Shown: positions 26,702 through 35,841 of the stretch, in pieces
How positions within the stretch are numbered: position 1 is the stretch's first letter
Layout: each line of letters opens with the position of its first letter
Assembly: GCF_002836945.1 (NCBI RefSeq)
Contig: NZ_NIJM01000025.1
Span: forward strand, 17,473-71,790
Origin: Shewanella chilikensis
GTDB taxonomy: Bacteria > Pseudomonadota > Gammaproteobacteria > Enterobacterales > Shewanellaceae
Length of the DNA: 54,318 nt
Reading direction: 5' to 3'
The notes under the pieces: model-generated
Seen by the model: only the letters and a program-made list of their open reading frames with translations
Told to the model about the DNA's origin: nothing
The model's database searches: none
Position numbers and translations under genes: made by a program

Positions 26702-28999
26702 ATGGCCTTTGATGTTGATGAAGAGATACTCCAGGATTTTTTGATTGAAGCTGGCGAGATCCTTGAGCTGTTGCAGGAACAGCTGGTATCTCTGGAAAAT
26801 AATCCGGAAGATACAGATTTGCTCAACGCCATCTTCAGGGGATTTCACACGGTCAAAGGCGGTGCAGGATTCCTCGGGTTGGGGCCCATGGTGGATGTCT
26901 GCCACGAGGCAGAAAACACCTTCGATTTATTGCGTACCGGTAAGCGCAGTGTCAACTCCGAGTTGATGGATATCATACTGCAAGCGTTGGACACGATTAA
27001 CACCATGTTCAACCAAACCCAGTCCGGTCAGGAGCAGGAAGCTGCAGATGAAGTGTTATTGGCGAAACTTAAGCTGCTTAGCTCAGGTGCGCCTTTGCCT
27101 TCAGAACAGGCTCAGGCGGAAACGCCTGCCGCAGTTGAAACCGGCGATGAGAGTGTTGATGAGTTATTTGATGGCATGCTTGATAGCGCCGCGGTGGAGC
27201 TGTTTGAGGAGCCAACTTCACAACCCCCCGAGACATCGAACCAAAGCGGTGCAGCCAGTATAGATGAAATCGATGAAGCCGAGTTTGAAGCCTTGCTGGA
27301 TGCCTTGCATGGTTCAGGTAAGGGACCTTCTGCCGGTAGTACTCCGGCCCCGAGTAGTGATGCTACCAACTCCAGCGACAGCGCCTCTGTAAGTTCTTCT
27401 TCGGATGACATCACTGACGATGAATTTGAACGACTGCTCGATGAGTTGCATGGTAAGGGGCAGTTTGCCGCGGCGCCTGCAGCCAACAGCGCAGTCGTTG
27501 AGGAAGCCGCATCTGCCAGTGTCGATGCCGATGAAATCTCCGATGATGAGTTTGAAAAGCTCCTCGATGAGTTACATGGCAAAGGCGCCGGTCCAGGGGC
27601 TAAAGCCAGTGGTTCAGAGCCTGCTGTATCCCAACCCTCGGCATCTCAAGCTTCTACATCTCAAGCAGCCCAGTCCAAAGCGCCTGCAGCGGCTACACAA
27701 AAGGTCACAGCTGCAACTGCCAAAGTCGAGGCTCCTAAAGCCGCCGCCAAACCTCAGGCCAAGTCTCCAGCTGTTGCTAAAGAGGCTACACCTGCCAAGG
27801 CTGCAGCCAGCGTGCCGCAGGGGGAAACCACAGTTCGGGTTGATACGGCTCGTCTGGATGAGATCATGAATATGGTCGGTGAGCTGGTATTGGTGCGTAA
27901 TCGCCTGGTCAGTCTTGGGATATCCCGTGAAGACGAGGAGATGTCCAAGGCGCTGGCCAATCTGGACCTAGTGACTTCCGATCTGCAGGGTGCTGTGATG
28001 AAGACCCGGATGCAGCCGATTAAGAAAGTATTCGGTCGTTTCCCTCGGGTGGTTCGCGATTTGGCCCGCAGCCTCAATAAAGAGATAGATCTGCGGATGA
28101 TAGGTGAAGACACGGATCTGGATAAGAACCTGGTCGAAGCCCTTGCTGACCCTCTGGTGCACCTGGTGCGTAATTCAGTGGATCATGGTATTGAAATGCC
28201 TGATGTACGTGAGGCCAATGGTAAACCCAGAACCGGGGTGATTACCCTGGCAGCCAGCCAGGAAGGTGATCATATTCTGCTTAAAATTGAGGATGACGGC
28301 GCCGGTATGGATGCTGGAAAACTCAAAGAGATTGCTATTAGTCGTGGCGTGCTGGATGAAGACAGCGCTGCCCGTATGTCCGATCAGGAAGCCTATAACC
28401 TGATTTTCGCCCCCGGCTTCTCGACCAAGGTAGAGATTTCTGATATTTCCGGCCGTGGGGTGGGGATGGATGTGGTTAAGACCCGTATCACCCAACTTAA
28501 CGGCTCTGTACATATCGATTCAGCCAAAGGTAAAGGCACCCGTCTGGAGATTAAGGTACCCTTGACCTTGGCGATTATGCCCACTCTGATGGTGGAAGTT
28601 GCCAAGCAAGTGTTTGCCTTGCCGCTCTCCAGTGTGAATGAAATTTTCCATCTGGATCTGACCAAGACCAATATAGTGGATGGACAACTGACGGTAATTG
28701 TCAGGGAAAAAGCGGTGCCGCTGTTCTATCTCGAACGTTGGCTTAGCCGTAAACCCATGAGCTTCCAACATGGTGACAAGAAGCATGGCCATGTGGTTAT
28801 AGTGCAGCTTGGCACTATGCAGATAGGCTTTGTGGTGGATGCCCTGATAGGTCAGGAAGAGGTGGTGATTAAACCGCTGGGCTCCATGTTGCACGGTACG
28901 CCGGGGATGGCGGGGGCCACTATAACATCGGACGGCGGTATTGCGCTGATCCTCGATGTACCAGGATTATTGAAGCACTACGCCAAGTCCAAGCGTTGA
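26702..28999 (+). CDS. cheA: Chemotaxis histidine kinase CheA
   Basis: A 765-residue kinase. The Hpt domain has phospho-acceptor His49 in FRGFHTVKGGAGFLGL. A long acidic/Ala-rich linker (about 135-375) holds three copies of EFE-x-LLD-x-LHG at residues 194, 241 and 283. The dimerisation domain begins near TVRVDTARLDEIMNMVGELV. The HATPase has NSVDHG (Asn491) and DDGAGMD. A CheW-like P5 domain closes the protein. In Vibrio a linker region of this kind (LID) binds ParP to keep arrays at the pole; parP lies downstream here. It lies 15 nt after cheZ. Confidence 0.96.
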   Translation: MAFDVDEEILQDFLIEAGEILELLQEQLVSLENNPEDTDLLNAIFRGFHTVKGGAGFLGLGPMVDVCHEAENTFDLLRTGKRSVNSELMDIILQALDTINTMFNQTQSGQEQEAADEVLLAKLKLLSSGAPLPSEQAQAETPAAVETGDESVDELFDGMLDSAAVELFEEPTSQPPETSNQSGAASIDEIDEAEFEALLDALHGSGKGPSAGSTPAPSSDATNSSDSASVSSSSDDITDDEFERLLDELHGKGQFAAAPAANSAVVEEAASASVDADEISDDEFEKLLDELHGKGAGPGAKASGSEPAVSQPSASQASTSQAAQSKAPAAATQKVTAATAKVEAPKAAAKPQAKSPAVAKEATPAKAAASVPQGETTVRVDTARLDEIMNMVGELVLVRNRLVSLGISREDEEMSKALANLDLVTSDLQGAVMKTRMQPIKKVFGRFPRVVRDLARSLNKEIDLRMIGEDTDLDKNLVEALADPLVHLVRNSVDHGIEMPDVREANGKPRTGVITLAASQEGDHILLKIEDDGAGMDAGKLKEIAISRGVLDEDSAARMSDQEAYNLIFAPGFSTKVEISDISGRGVGMDVVKTRITQLNGSVHIDSAKGKGTRLEIKVPLTLAIMPTLMVEVAKQVFALPLSSVNEIFHLDLTKTNIVDGQLTVIVREKAVPLFYLERWLSRKPMSFQHGDKKHGHVVIVQLGTMQIGFVVDALIGQEEVVIKPLGSMLHGTPGMAGATITSDGGIALILDVPGLLKHYAKSKR

Positions 29000-29019
29000 A
29001 GTGCTGTATAAGGATTTAA

Positions 29020-30168
29020 ATGACCATTAAAGTTTTGGTTGTCGATGATTCGAGCTTCTTTCGACGACGAGTCAGCGAAATAGTCAATCAGGATCCTGAG
29101 CTTGAAGTGATAGGAATGGCCAATAACGGTGCCGAAGCCGTTAAGCTGGCCGCTGAGCTCAAGCCTCAGGTAATCACCATGGATATTGAAATGCCGATAA
29201 TGGACGGAATAACCGCCGTGCGGCAGATAATGGCCACTCATCCGACACCTATCCTGATGTTCTCCTCTTTAACCCATGATGGCGCCAAGGCGACCTTGGA
29301 TGCGCTGGACGCCGGGGCTTTGGATTTTCTACCCAAGCGTTTTGAAGATATTGCCACCAACAAGGATGAAGCGATTCGTTTGCTGCAGCAAAGGGTCAAG
29401 GCGTTGGGACGCAGGCGGATATTTCGCCCCATAGTTCGGCCGAACGTAACACCTACGCCTGCTGGTTCGTCAAACCGACCAGCAGCGTCAAGCAGTTTGC
29501 AGCGCCAGAGCTCTACAGCAGCAAGTATTGCTGCCAATCGCCAATTGCAGAGACGCAATACGGGGGCGGCGCCTGCAAGAGCCAGCGGCAAGCAATATAA
29601 ATTGCTGGTGATAGGCACTTCCACCGGTGGGCCTGTGGCATTACAGCGAATATTGACCCAGTTCCCGGCGGACTATCCACATCCCATTTTATTGGTGCAG
29701 CATATGCCGGCAGCTTTTACACCGGCCTTTGCCAGCAGGCTTAATGGTTTGTGCAAGATAGAAGTCAAAGAAGCTGTCAACGGTGACATGCTCAGGCCCG
29801 GTTGCGCTTATCTTGCGCCCGGCGGCATGCAAATGATGCTGGAGCGTTCAGGGGCCTCAGGCCGGATTAAAATTCTCGCCGGCAATGAAGACATGAATTA
29901 CAAGCCCTGTGTCGATATCACTTTTGCTTCAGCTTCCAAGGCGTTTGGTGGTGATGTTTTGGCGGTTATCCTGACGGGAATGGGCGCCGATGGCCGTGAA
30001 GGGGCGCGCATGCTCAAAGGTGTTGGCGCTACCATCTGGGCCCAGGATGAAGCTTCCTGTGTTGTTTATGGTATGCCGCAGGCAGTGACAACCGCCGGTA
30101 TCTCCAGCCAGTCCATTTCGCTGGATAATATGGCTGAAGCGATATTGCGAGAGTCGGCTCGTGGCTGA
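29020..30168 (+). CDS. cheB: Chemoreceptor methylesterase CheB
   Basis: A 382-residue protein. The receiver domain has Asp9-Asp10 and phospho-acceptor Asp55. A polar Ser/Ala/Arg-rich linker (about 145-190) leads to the methylesterase domain with catalytic triad Ser201 (GTSTGG), His228 (QHMP) and Asp324 (GMGADG). It demethylates or deamidates chemoreceptors during adaptation. No cheR is in this block. The next gene overlaps its end by 8 nt. Confidence 0.96.
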   Translation: MTIKVLVVDDSSFFRRRVSEIVNQDPELEVIGMANNGAEAVKLAAELKPQVITMDIEMPIMDGITAVRQIMATHPTPILMFSSLTHDGAKATLDALDAGALDFLPKRFEDIATNKDEAIRLLQQRVKALGRRRIFRPIVRPNVTPTPAGSSNRPAASSSLQRQSSTAASIAANRQLQRRNTGAAPARASGKQYKLLVIGTSTGGPVALQRILTQFPADYPHPILLVQHMPAAFTPAFASRLNGLCKIEVKEAVNGDMLRPGCAYLAPGGMQMMLERSGASGRIKILAGNEDMNYKPCVDITFASASKAFGGDVLAVILTGMGADGREGARMLKGVGATIWAQDEASCVVYGMPQAVTTAGISSQSISLDNMAEAILRESARG

Positions 30169-30646
30169 TAACGAAACGCGCATACTGGGATACCGGTTGG
30201 CGCTGTTTTTATGTTTGGTTGCCCTGTTGGTTGTGGCTGCACTTTACTGGGATTTGCGACAAAAGAACCGGCAACTGAGTGAGGAAGTCACCCAGCTTGA
30301 GTCGTCCCAAGTGCTCTTGATGGTGCCGGATGAACAGGCGGCGATTATTGCCGATTGGATGAGCCGTCATCCGCAGCAGACTGCATCCTTATTGGATGTG
30401 ATTAGACCTAAGGTGGCATCGGGGGCAGAGACGGCAGCGGATGTATCGCCTCAAGTGCAAGCTCCCCGGGCGGCAGTGGCTGCAGAGAACCCTGAAAAAA
30501 TAACGGTTCAAGGCACTGCTGTAACGCCAGCGCCCCAAGCTGAGACTGAAGATGCCAGGGTGACGGAGTTGGAAAATGGCGTAAAAGTAATACGTTTACC
30601 TCACGGTGGGATCCGGGTCACTACCCGTGAAGAGGGTAATGAGTAG
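30161..30646 (+). CDS. Small membrane-anchored protein of unknown function between cheB and parC
   Basis: A 161-residue protein not matched to a named family. The GTG start at 30161 lies inside cheB, with only weak GAGAG upstream, so translation probably relies on coupling. One transmembrane helix (about 12-31, [20 protein letters not shown]) is followed by a short coiled coil ([18 protein letters not shown]), a segment resembling an HTH-like helix pair ([25 protein letters not shown]), a Pro/Ala-rich linker, and a short beta-type tail ([23 protein letters not shown]). Context suggests a role in chemotaxis-array assembly or polar placement, but this is inference. Confidence 0.8.
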   Translation: MADNETRILGYRLALFLCLVALLVVAALYWDLRQKNRQLSEEVTQLESSQVLLMVPDEQAAIIADWMSRHPQQTASLLDVIRPKVASGAETAADVSPQVQAPRAAVAAENPEKITVQGTAVTPAPQAETEDARVTELENGVKVIRLPHGGIRVTTREEGNE

Positions 30647-30722
30647 CCGTACAAGACAAGAACGACAATAATAGTGGCTCGTTTCACGAGTTGGCCGACA
30701 AGGCGAGAATAAGGGGCAGAAA

Positions 30723-31514
30723 GTGAAGGTCTGGACCATTGCAAACCAAAAAGGCGGAGTGGGCAAAACCACAACAGTAGCCAGTTTGGCGGGCACGCTG
30801 GCCAAGCGTGGTCAGCGGGTTCTGATGATAGACACAGATCCCCATGCTTCGCTGGGTTACTATTTGGGCATAGATTCGGAAGAGGTGCCCGGCTCATTAT
30901 ATGACCTGTTTCTGGCTCATAAGCAGCTTGACACCTCTTTGGTAAAGCAGCATGCGGTTCCCACCTCGGTTGAGGGAGTCGATCTTTTGGCGGCAACTAT
31001 GGCGTTGGCCACTTTGGATCGCGCCCTTGGTCACCAGGAAGGCATGGGGCTGGTGCTGCGTAATATTCTCAAGTCGGTTGAGGATGACTATGATGTCGCC
31101 TTGGTCGACTGTCCTCCTGTGCTGGGGGTATTGATGGTCAATGCTCTGGCAGCCAGCCAACATATAGTGATCCCGGTTCAGACCGAGTTTTTGGCGATTA
31201 AAGGCCTGGATAGAATGATCAAAACTATGGAGCTGATGGGGCGCTCGAAGAAGATCCGCTACAGTTACTCCATAGTGCCAACCATGTATGACAGACGCAC
31301 CAAGGCTTCGCCCGCAGCTTTGCAGCATCTCGGCGAGGTATACGGCGATACCTTATGGCCGGATGTGATCCCTGTGGATACCAAGTTTCGCGACGCCAGT
31401 TTGGCCCACCTGCCGGCGTCCCACTATGCCCCCAACACGCGGGGGGTGAAGGCCTACGAGCGTTTGCTCGATTATCTGCTGGCGGGGGAGTTTAACCATG
31501 TCAAAATCGGTTGA
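30723..31514 (+). CDS. parC: ParA-like ATPase, chemotaxis array positioning (ParC)
   Basis: A 263-residue ParA/Soj-type ATPase. Deviant Walker A QKGGVGKTTTVASLAG begins near residue 9. MIDTDPHASLGYYLG and VDCPPVLGVLMVNAL follow. A member in this place, between cheB and a CheW-domain gene, is ParC in Vibrio, which places chemoreceptor arrays at the pole. It is not the chromosome-partition ParA (no parB next to it), nor topoisomerase IV subunit ParC. The start is GTG at 30723 with AAGGGG upstream. It overlaps parP by 17 nt. Confidence 0.9.
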   Translation: MKVWTIANQKGGVGKTTTVASLAGTLAKRGQRVLMIDTDPHASLGYYLGIDSEEVPGSLYDLFLAHKQLDTSLVKQHAVPTSVEGVDLLAATMALATLDRALGHQEGMGLVLRNILKSVEDDYDVALVDCPPVLGVLMVNALAASQHIVIPVQTEFLAIKGLDRMIKTMELMGRSKKIRYSYSIVPTMYDRRTKASPAALQHLGEVYGDTLWPDVIPVDTKFRDASLAHLPASHYAPNTRGVKAYERLLDYLLAGEFNHVKIG

Positions 31515-32433
31515 TGAGACTGTTTTTGATTATTTCAACCTGTTGCTGACTGAGTCTGACCCGGCAGCCCAAACGACACCCACTGGGTTAAGGGATAATA
31601 CTGCTGCGCCAATAGAGGCTGAGCCCAAGATGACGGTCATTTCCCGGCCTGATACAAGTGCCGAGCAATATCCGGCAGCGCAGAAGACGCCGACACTTGA
31701 CCGCAATGCGCTGGAGCAGTTGTTGGCGCCGGTGTTTAAAGAGGCGGTTGCTGAGACGAAAGCGGCTGAAGTGGCTACAGAAACGCCGTTGAAAACGGTT
31801 AACAAGCTTGAACCGCAGGTGGAAGCTATTGCCGGGCAGTTGAATGTTCAAACTGATGCCGCCGTGAGCGAACAGGCTCAGCTCCAAGAGCTAACAGAGC
31901 CTGAGCGACAGGAAGTGGTGCAATTGGAGACGCAAGTCGGCGCACCGGCAGTGCCTCTAGAACCGCTTAAGGATCAACTGGAAGACGAGTTTCAAGTATT
32001 GTTCTTTAAAGTGGCGGGACTGACATTGGCGGTGCCGCTGATAAGTCTGGGCGGTATCGTCAGAATAGAGCGTATTAATCATATTTTTGGACGCCCAAGC
32101 TGGTTTATGGGGGTTCAGGGCTACCGGGATTCACAACTGAATATCGTTGATACCTGCGCCTGGGTTATGCCGGAAAAATACGACGATAAACTGGCGCAAT
32201 CCGTAAATTATCAATATCTTGTAGTATTGGAAAACAGTAATTGGGGTTTGGCTTGTGAGTCTTTGGTCAATGCGGTCAAAATTGACAAGTCGCAGGTCAA
32301 CTGGCGAGGCAGTCAAGGTAAACGCCCCTGGTTGGCCGGAGTAGTGAAAGAACAAATGTGTGGCATTTTACATGTGCAGGCATTGATTGAAATGCTCAAT
32401 GCCGGGTTAGGTTGTCAGGATCCGATAGACTGA
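31498..32433 (+). CDS. parP: CheW-domain polar array protein (ParP)
   Basis: A 311-residue protein. The first about 160 residues are low-complexity (Ala/Glu/Thr/Pro/Gln-rich). The C-terminal CheW-like domain runs from about 163 (DEFQVLFFKVAGLTLAVPLISLGGIVRIERI) to the end. In Vibrio, ParP links ParC to CheA and the array lattice through such a domain, and a disordered N-terminus contacts ParC. The overlap with parC and closeness to cheW support this call. Confidence 0.88.
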   Translation: MSKSVDETVFDYFNLLLTESDPAAQTTPTGLRDNTAAPIEAEPKMTVISRPDTSAEQYPAAQKTPTLDRNALEQLLAPVFKEAVAETKAAEVATETPLKTVNKLEPQVEAIAGQLNVQTDAAVSEQAQLQELTEPERQEVVQLETQVGAPAVPLEPLKDQLEDEFQVLFFKVAGLTLAVPLISLGGIVRIERINHIFGRPSWFMGVQGYRDSQLNIVDTCAWVMPEKYDDKLAQSVNYQYLVVLENSNWGLACESLVNAVKIDKSQVNWRGSQGKRPWLAGVVKEQMCGILHVQALIEMLNAGLGCQDPID

Positions 32434-32440
32434 GGTAAAT

Positions 32441-32935
32441 ATGACTGATTCAAGAAATGTAGCAGCGGTATCTGCAAGCAAGGACGATGCCGTTCTCCAG
32501 TGGGTAACCTTCAGGCTGGATAACGAAACCTATGGCATCAACGTGATGCAGGTTCAGGAAGTATTGCGTTATACCGAAATTGCCCCGGTCCCGGGGGCTC
32601 CTCACTATGTATTGGGGATCATCAATCTGCGCGGTAATGTGGTGACTGTTATTGATACCCGCTCGCGTTTTGGCTTACCTTCCTCAGAAGTGGACGACTC
32701 TACCCGAATCGTAATTATCGAAGCGGAAAAGCAGGTGATAGGTATCTTGGTCGACAGTGTCGCCGAGGTGGTTTATCTGCGCCGCTCTGAAATCGATAAC
32801 GCGCCGAATGTGGGTACCGAAGAGAGTGCCAAGTTTATTCAGGGGGTCAGCAATCGTGGTGATGAGCTATTGATCTTGGTCGACTTGGACAAGTTGCTTT
32901 CAGATGATGAGTGGGCCGAGTTGGCACAAATCTGA
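32441..32935 (+). CDS. cheW: Chemotaxis coupling protein CheW
   Basis: A 164-residue single CheW domain: WVTFRLDNETYGINVMQVQEVLRYTEIAPVPGAPHYVLGIINLRGNVVTVIDTRSRF. It bridges CheA and the receptor tips. It lies 7 nt after parP. Confidence 0.96.
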   Translation: MTDSRNVAAVSASKDDAVLQWVTFRLDNETYGINVMQVQEVLRYTEIAPVPGAPHYVLGIINLRGNVVTVIDTRSRFGLPSSEVDDSTRIVIIEAEKQVIGILVDSVAEVVYLRRSEIDNAPNVGTEESAKFIQGVSNRGDELLILVDLDKLLSDDEWAELAQI

Positions 32936-32965
32936 TAAGTCTTGGTGGAAAAGGAGTTTTAACCC

Positions 32966-33379
32966 ATGATGGGCGATGGTTTCTTGATCGCTGCGCTGGT
33001 ATATGTCATTGCCTGTCTCGGACTGGTACTTTACTTGCAAAAACAAAGCAATAAGCTCAGGAACAAGGTTGAGGCGTTAACTGTCCTGGTCAAGGAAAGC
33101 GACAGGCAAAGAGAGGCCTTCAAGCGGGAACTGCAGGAACTGCGTAGCGGTACCATAGGCGTTGGCCGTCGGGTGTTGGAGCTGGAAAAGCGTCTGGCGC
33201 AGCAAAATGCTCGTCTCGATGAGTCAATGCAGCAGGACCCTCAGGCCAAGCTTTACAGCCGGGCTATGAAAATGGTGCAACTGGGAGCCGGAGTCGATGA
33301 GCTTATCCGCGAGTGTGAGCTACCCAAAGCGGAAGCAGAACTTTTAATTCGCTTGCATGGCAAGACAGCCCGGGCCTGA
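32966..33379 (+). CDS. DUF2802 family membrane-anchored coiled-coil protein
   Basis: A 137-residue protein. A transmembrane helix at about 5-25 (FLIAALVYVIACLGLVLYLQ) is followed by a coiled coil (about 28-90, ESDRQREAFKRELQELRS and EKRLAQQNARLDESMQQ). The DUF2802 tail (AMKMVQLGAGVDELIRECELPKAEAELLIRLHG) reads like a small helix-turn-helix. The family is recurrently found at the end of polar flagellar/chemotaxis clusters. Its function is not established here. It is last in the cheY-to-cheW run and is followed by a strong terminator. Confidence 0.85.
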   Translation: MMGDGFLIAALVYVIACLGLVLYLQKQSNKLRNKVEALTVLVKESDRQREAFKRELQELRSGTIGVGRRVLELEKRLAQQNARLDESMQQDPQAKLYSRAMKMVQLGAGVDELIRECELPKAEAELLIRLHGKTARA

Positions 33380-33392
33380 TATTCAATCAAAT

Positions 33393-33423
33393 AAAAAGAG
33401 CGCATTTAAAATGCGCTCTTTTT
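33393..33423. terminator. Bidirectional terminator between convergent operons
   Basis: AAAAAGAGCGCATT (33393-33406) pairs perfectly with AATGCGCTCTTTTT (33410-33423) across a 3-nt loop. A- and T-runs flank both sides, so it can end transcription from the DUF2802 gene and from the minus-strand flhX gene. Confidence 0.88.
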
Positions 33424-33492
33424 ATTTCTATCGTCAGGAAAACGAACGAAGCCCCTTCAAGGTAATTCTTTGCCTGTGTTAGCTCTCTTTCT

Positions 33493-33816
33493 TTAGGCCT
33501 GGTCGACAATTCTTTGATGCAGGTTATTCCACTGCTCGGGAAACTTGCCATCCAGCATATAGACAAAAGCGATCAGCTCGGCGATCAGTTGATAGAGTTC
33601 CTTGGGGATCTCTTGTCCCAACTCCAGCATTTGCAGAAAATCACTCAAGTAAGGGTCTTGATGGATATGAATGCCCGCCTCTTTTGCCAAAGCGATAATC
33701 TCCTCAGCCAGCAGATCTTGCCCTTTGGCGGTGATTTTGGGCGCAGTTTTGCCATCATAACTCAGGGCCACCGCCTGACGAGGTTTGCTTGGCTTGTCGG
33801 TTGAATCTTCGGACAT
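33493..33816 (-). CDS. FlhB C-terminal-domain-like protein (FlhX/EscU-YscU tail family)
   Basis: A 107-residue protein that matches only the C-terminal cytoplasmic part of FlhB after the cleavage site: AVALSYDGKTAPKITAKGQDLLAEEIIALAKEAGIHIHQDPYLSDFLQMLELGQEIPKELYQLIAELIAFVY. There are no membrane segments and no NPTH motif, so it resembles the cleaved FlhB_CC fragment. Such stand-alone paralogues (FlhX; YlqH in Bacillus) can partly replace FlhB_CC. The gene sits 9 nt after a FliK-like gene, the natural partner of FlhB_CC, on the minus strand. Confidence 0.88.
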   Translation of the reverse strand: MSEDSTDKPSKPRQAVALSYDGKTAPKITAKGQDLLAEEIIALAKEAGIHIHQDPYLSDFLQMLELGQEIPKELYQLIAELIAFVYMLDGKFPEQWNNLHQRIVDQA

Positions 33817-33825
33817 GGTTTTTCC

Positions 33826-35628
33826 TCAGGCCTTCAGTTGTACCAGGTAATGATCGCCGGGCAACAGGGAAGCGGGTACAGGGGCAACGTGGGCGTTCAA
33901 TTCATTGGGAGTGAGTCCTAACTGAAGCAACTTTTGCGACAATGGTTGCAGGAAATTACTCACTCTATTGATCAGGGTTTGGGTGCTGCCGACAAACTGT
34001 AGGTCGACCTTGGTATCCTTCACTTGCGCCTTAATGAGCAAGGAGCCCATTCCCAAGTTAAACTTGAGCTGCAACTGCCATGCTTTGTCTTTGTTTGTGT
34101 CCTGATCCGACTCTTGATGCTCGAATTTGCCTTCCAGCTGCTCATTTCTTTGGTTGAGATAGTAGGGCAGCATAAAATACCAATATTGACCGCCGTTATC
34201 TGTATTGGCCTGTTGATAGAGTGCTACTGCCTGAGACATCTGCTGCAGCGCATCCAGTGTACCGTGCTTTTCCAGCGAGGCCAGTTGGTAATTTTGCAGA
34301 CCGGATTGACTTTGCAACCCTTCTAAATATTGCTTCAAACGCTGAGGTACACTGAGGTTTTGATTGCCGGCCCTGATGCCAAGCAACAGCTGAAACAAGG
34401 TGGTAATGGCACCGGCTTGTGTCAGCGTTTGCGACGGTGCTTGTTGGTGGGTTAGTTGTAATCCAGTGAGGCCCAGTAGTTCAGCTCTCAGCAAAGAGGG
34501 CTCGGTCAGTTCACTCAGGGGGACAGGTGATAACGCCGGTAGCTGCTTGAGTAGCTCTGTCGCCTGGTTGTATTTGACTTCAAGAGCCATCGCCTCGGCC
34601 CTCGGCATGGCTCCGGCTTTGTTAAAGGCGCGCTGAAGAAAGTTGAGTTCGGGCGTTTTCGGCGCCTCTGGTGTTACTTTATCGGATCTTGTCCTAGTCG
34701 TTGGTTTTTCCGTTGGGGCGGTTGGTTTTTCTGCTGTAGTCGTCCTTGCCAACTGTTGTAAAGCCTGAAGTGAAGCTTTGTCTGTCCTTGGTAAAACAGC
34801 CGCTCTTGACTCAACCAAGCTAATTTTATCAAGTGTTTGCTGTGTCAAAGGTAATGCAGCTGTCGATACCTTACTGCCAGGCGCCGTTATTGAATTGGTT
34901 TTGGAGTCAATACTCGCTCGGGTCTCTGAGTTTATTTGCGGCGCTTGAGCTTTGGGTTGTTGTTCCAGAAGTTTGATTAACCTGGCATAGGTTTGGGCGA
35001 GTTCCGGCTTGGTTATCAGACGCTCATTTGCCACATCGGTCGTTGTTGTTGACAAAGCAGGGGCCGGCGATAGTTTCACATCCAGTCTTGCGTTAATAGG
35101 GCTTAATTCCAGCTGCAGCCCTTGATTGTTGCTGATGACCTTGGCGACATATTCTCCTGCCGGTAGTTGTAACTGCGCCGGAAAGGCTATGCTGGTACCG
35201 TTGGCAAAGCGCATATCAGCCTGAGAAACAGTTAACATGGGTAGCGGGTAGCCTTGTGGTCTGGCTGCCAACTGTTGCAGTACGGTTTGGCTGATGCCAT
35301 TTTTGGCTGCCAGCTGCATCAGTGCATCCGGCAGCTTTATCTGTACTTCATTCGCCAGCCACAGCAATTGCACCGGCCTGCCTTGAATAATCTCCCCTAA
35401 GGGACGGGTCAGCTCCAGCAGGGCAGTATTGGACTGATATATAAGTGCTTTAGCTTGTGTGTTGGCCTGAGGTTCGACGAACTGCAATTGGTACTGAGTA
35501 TTTTGCAACTCTAATCTGAGCTCGCTACCTAAATCCACTACAGTTACCGGTAACAGCGGAATAGACACGTTTGTTTGAGAGGAAGGCCCTGGCCCTGAAG
35601 GCGGGATTGTACCTTTGATTGGATCCAT
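33826..35628 (-). CDS. Second FliK-like (hook-length control C-terminal domain) protein
   Basis: A protein of about 600 residues with a Gln/Leu/Pro-rich N-terminal half, a Thr/Lys/Pro-rich linker (about 295-330) and a C-terminal Flg_hook-type domain with NQRNEQLEGKFEHQESDQDTNKDKAWQLQLKFNLGMGSLLIKAQVKDTKVDLQFVGSTQTLINRVSNFLQPLSQKLLQLGL. This tail matches FliK domains that bind FlhB. The open frame extends 14 codons upstream to a TTG, but ATG 35628, with GGGG then AGGAG upstream, is preferred. It is not the main hook ruler, which is fliK at 13448. It pairs with the FlhB-tail gene downstream. Confidence 0.8.
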   Translation of the reverse strand: MDPIKGTIPPSGPGPSSQTNVSIPLLPVTVVDLGSELRLELQNTQYQLQFVEPQANTQAKALIYQSNTALLELTRPLGEIIQGRPVQLLWLANEVQIKLPDALMQLAAKNGISQTVLQQLAARPQGYPLPMLTVSQADMRFANGTSIAFPAQLQLPAGEYVAKVISNNQGLQLELSPINARLDVKLSPAPALSTTTTDVANERLITKPELAQTYARLIKLLEQQPKAQAPQINSETRASIDSKTNSITAPGSKVSTAALPLTQQTLDKISLVESRAAVLPRTDKASLQALQQLARTTTAEKPTAPTEKPTTRTRSDKVTPEAPKTPELNFLQRAFNKAGAMPRAEAMALEVKYNQATELLKQLPALSPVPLSELTEPSLLRAELLGLTGLQLTHQQAPSQTLTQAGAITTLFQLLLGIRAGNQNLSVPQRLKQYLEGLQSQSGLQNYQLASLEKHGTLDALQQMSQAVALYQQANTDNGGQYWYFMLPYYLNQRNEQLEGKFEHQESDQDTNKDKAWQLQLKFNLGMGSLLIKAQVKDTKVDLQFVGSTQTLINRVSNFLQPLSQKLLQLGLTPNELNAHVAPVPASLLPGDHYLVQLKA

Positions 35629-35841
35629 TGTTGCAAACCCCACTCCTCTAGTTGATTTCTTGATGGGCAATCGTAAATTTAAATTTGATCTATTTCCTCA
35701 GCGAAGTATCCTTATCCGTCCGAATCGGCATTGGTAGAAGGTTGATTGTCGCACCGGATAATCTTGTTATCGGCGCATAGTAATCAAAGCTTTAACAGTT
35801 TTTCGGTTTGACTACAGTGGTACTTATACAAAGAGAGTAAT

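Noticed and set aside
30723..31514. Chromosome or plasmid partition ParA
   Set aside because: No parB or parS-like repeats next to it; the position between cheB and a CheW-domain gene fits array positioning.
35792..35830. Sigma-70 promoter for mlaA (TTAACA or TTGACT with TATACA)
   Set aside because: The TTGACT-TATACA spacer is only 11 nt and the alternative has a poor -10, so no call is made.
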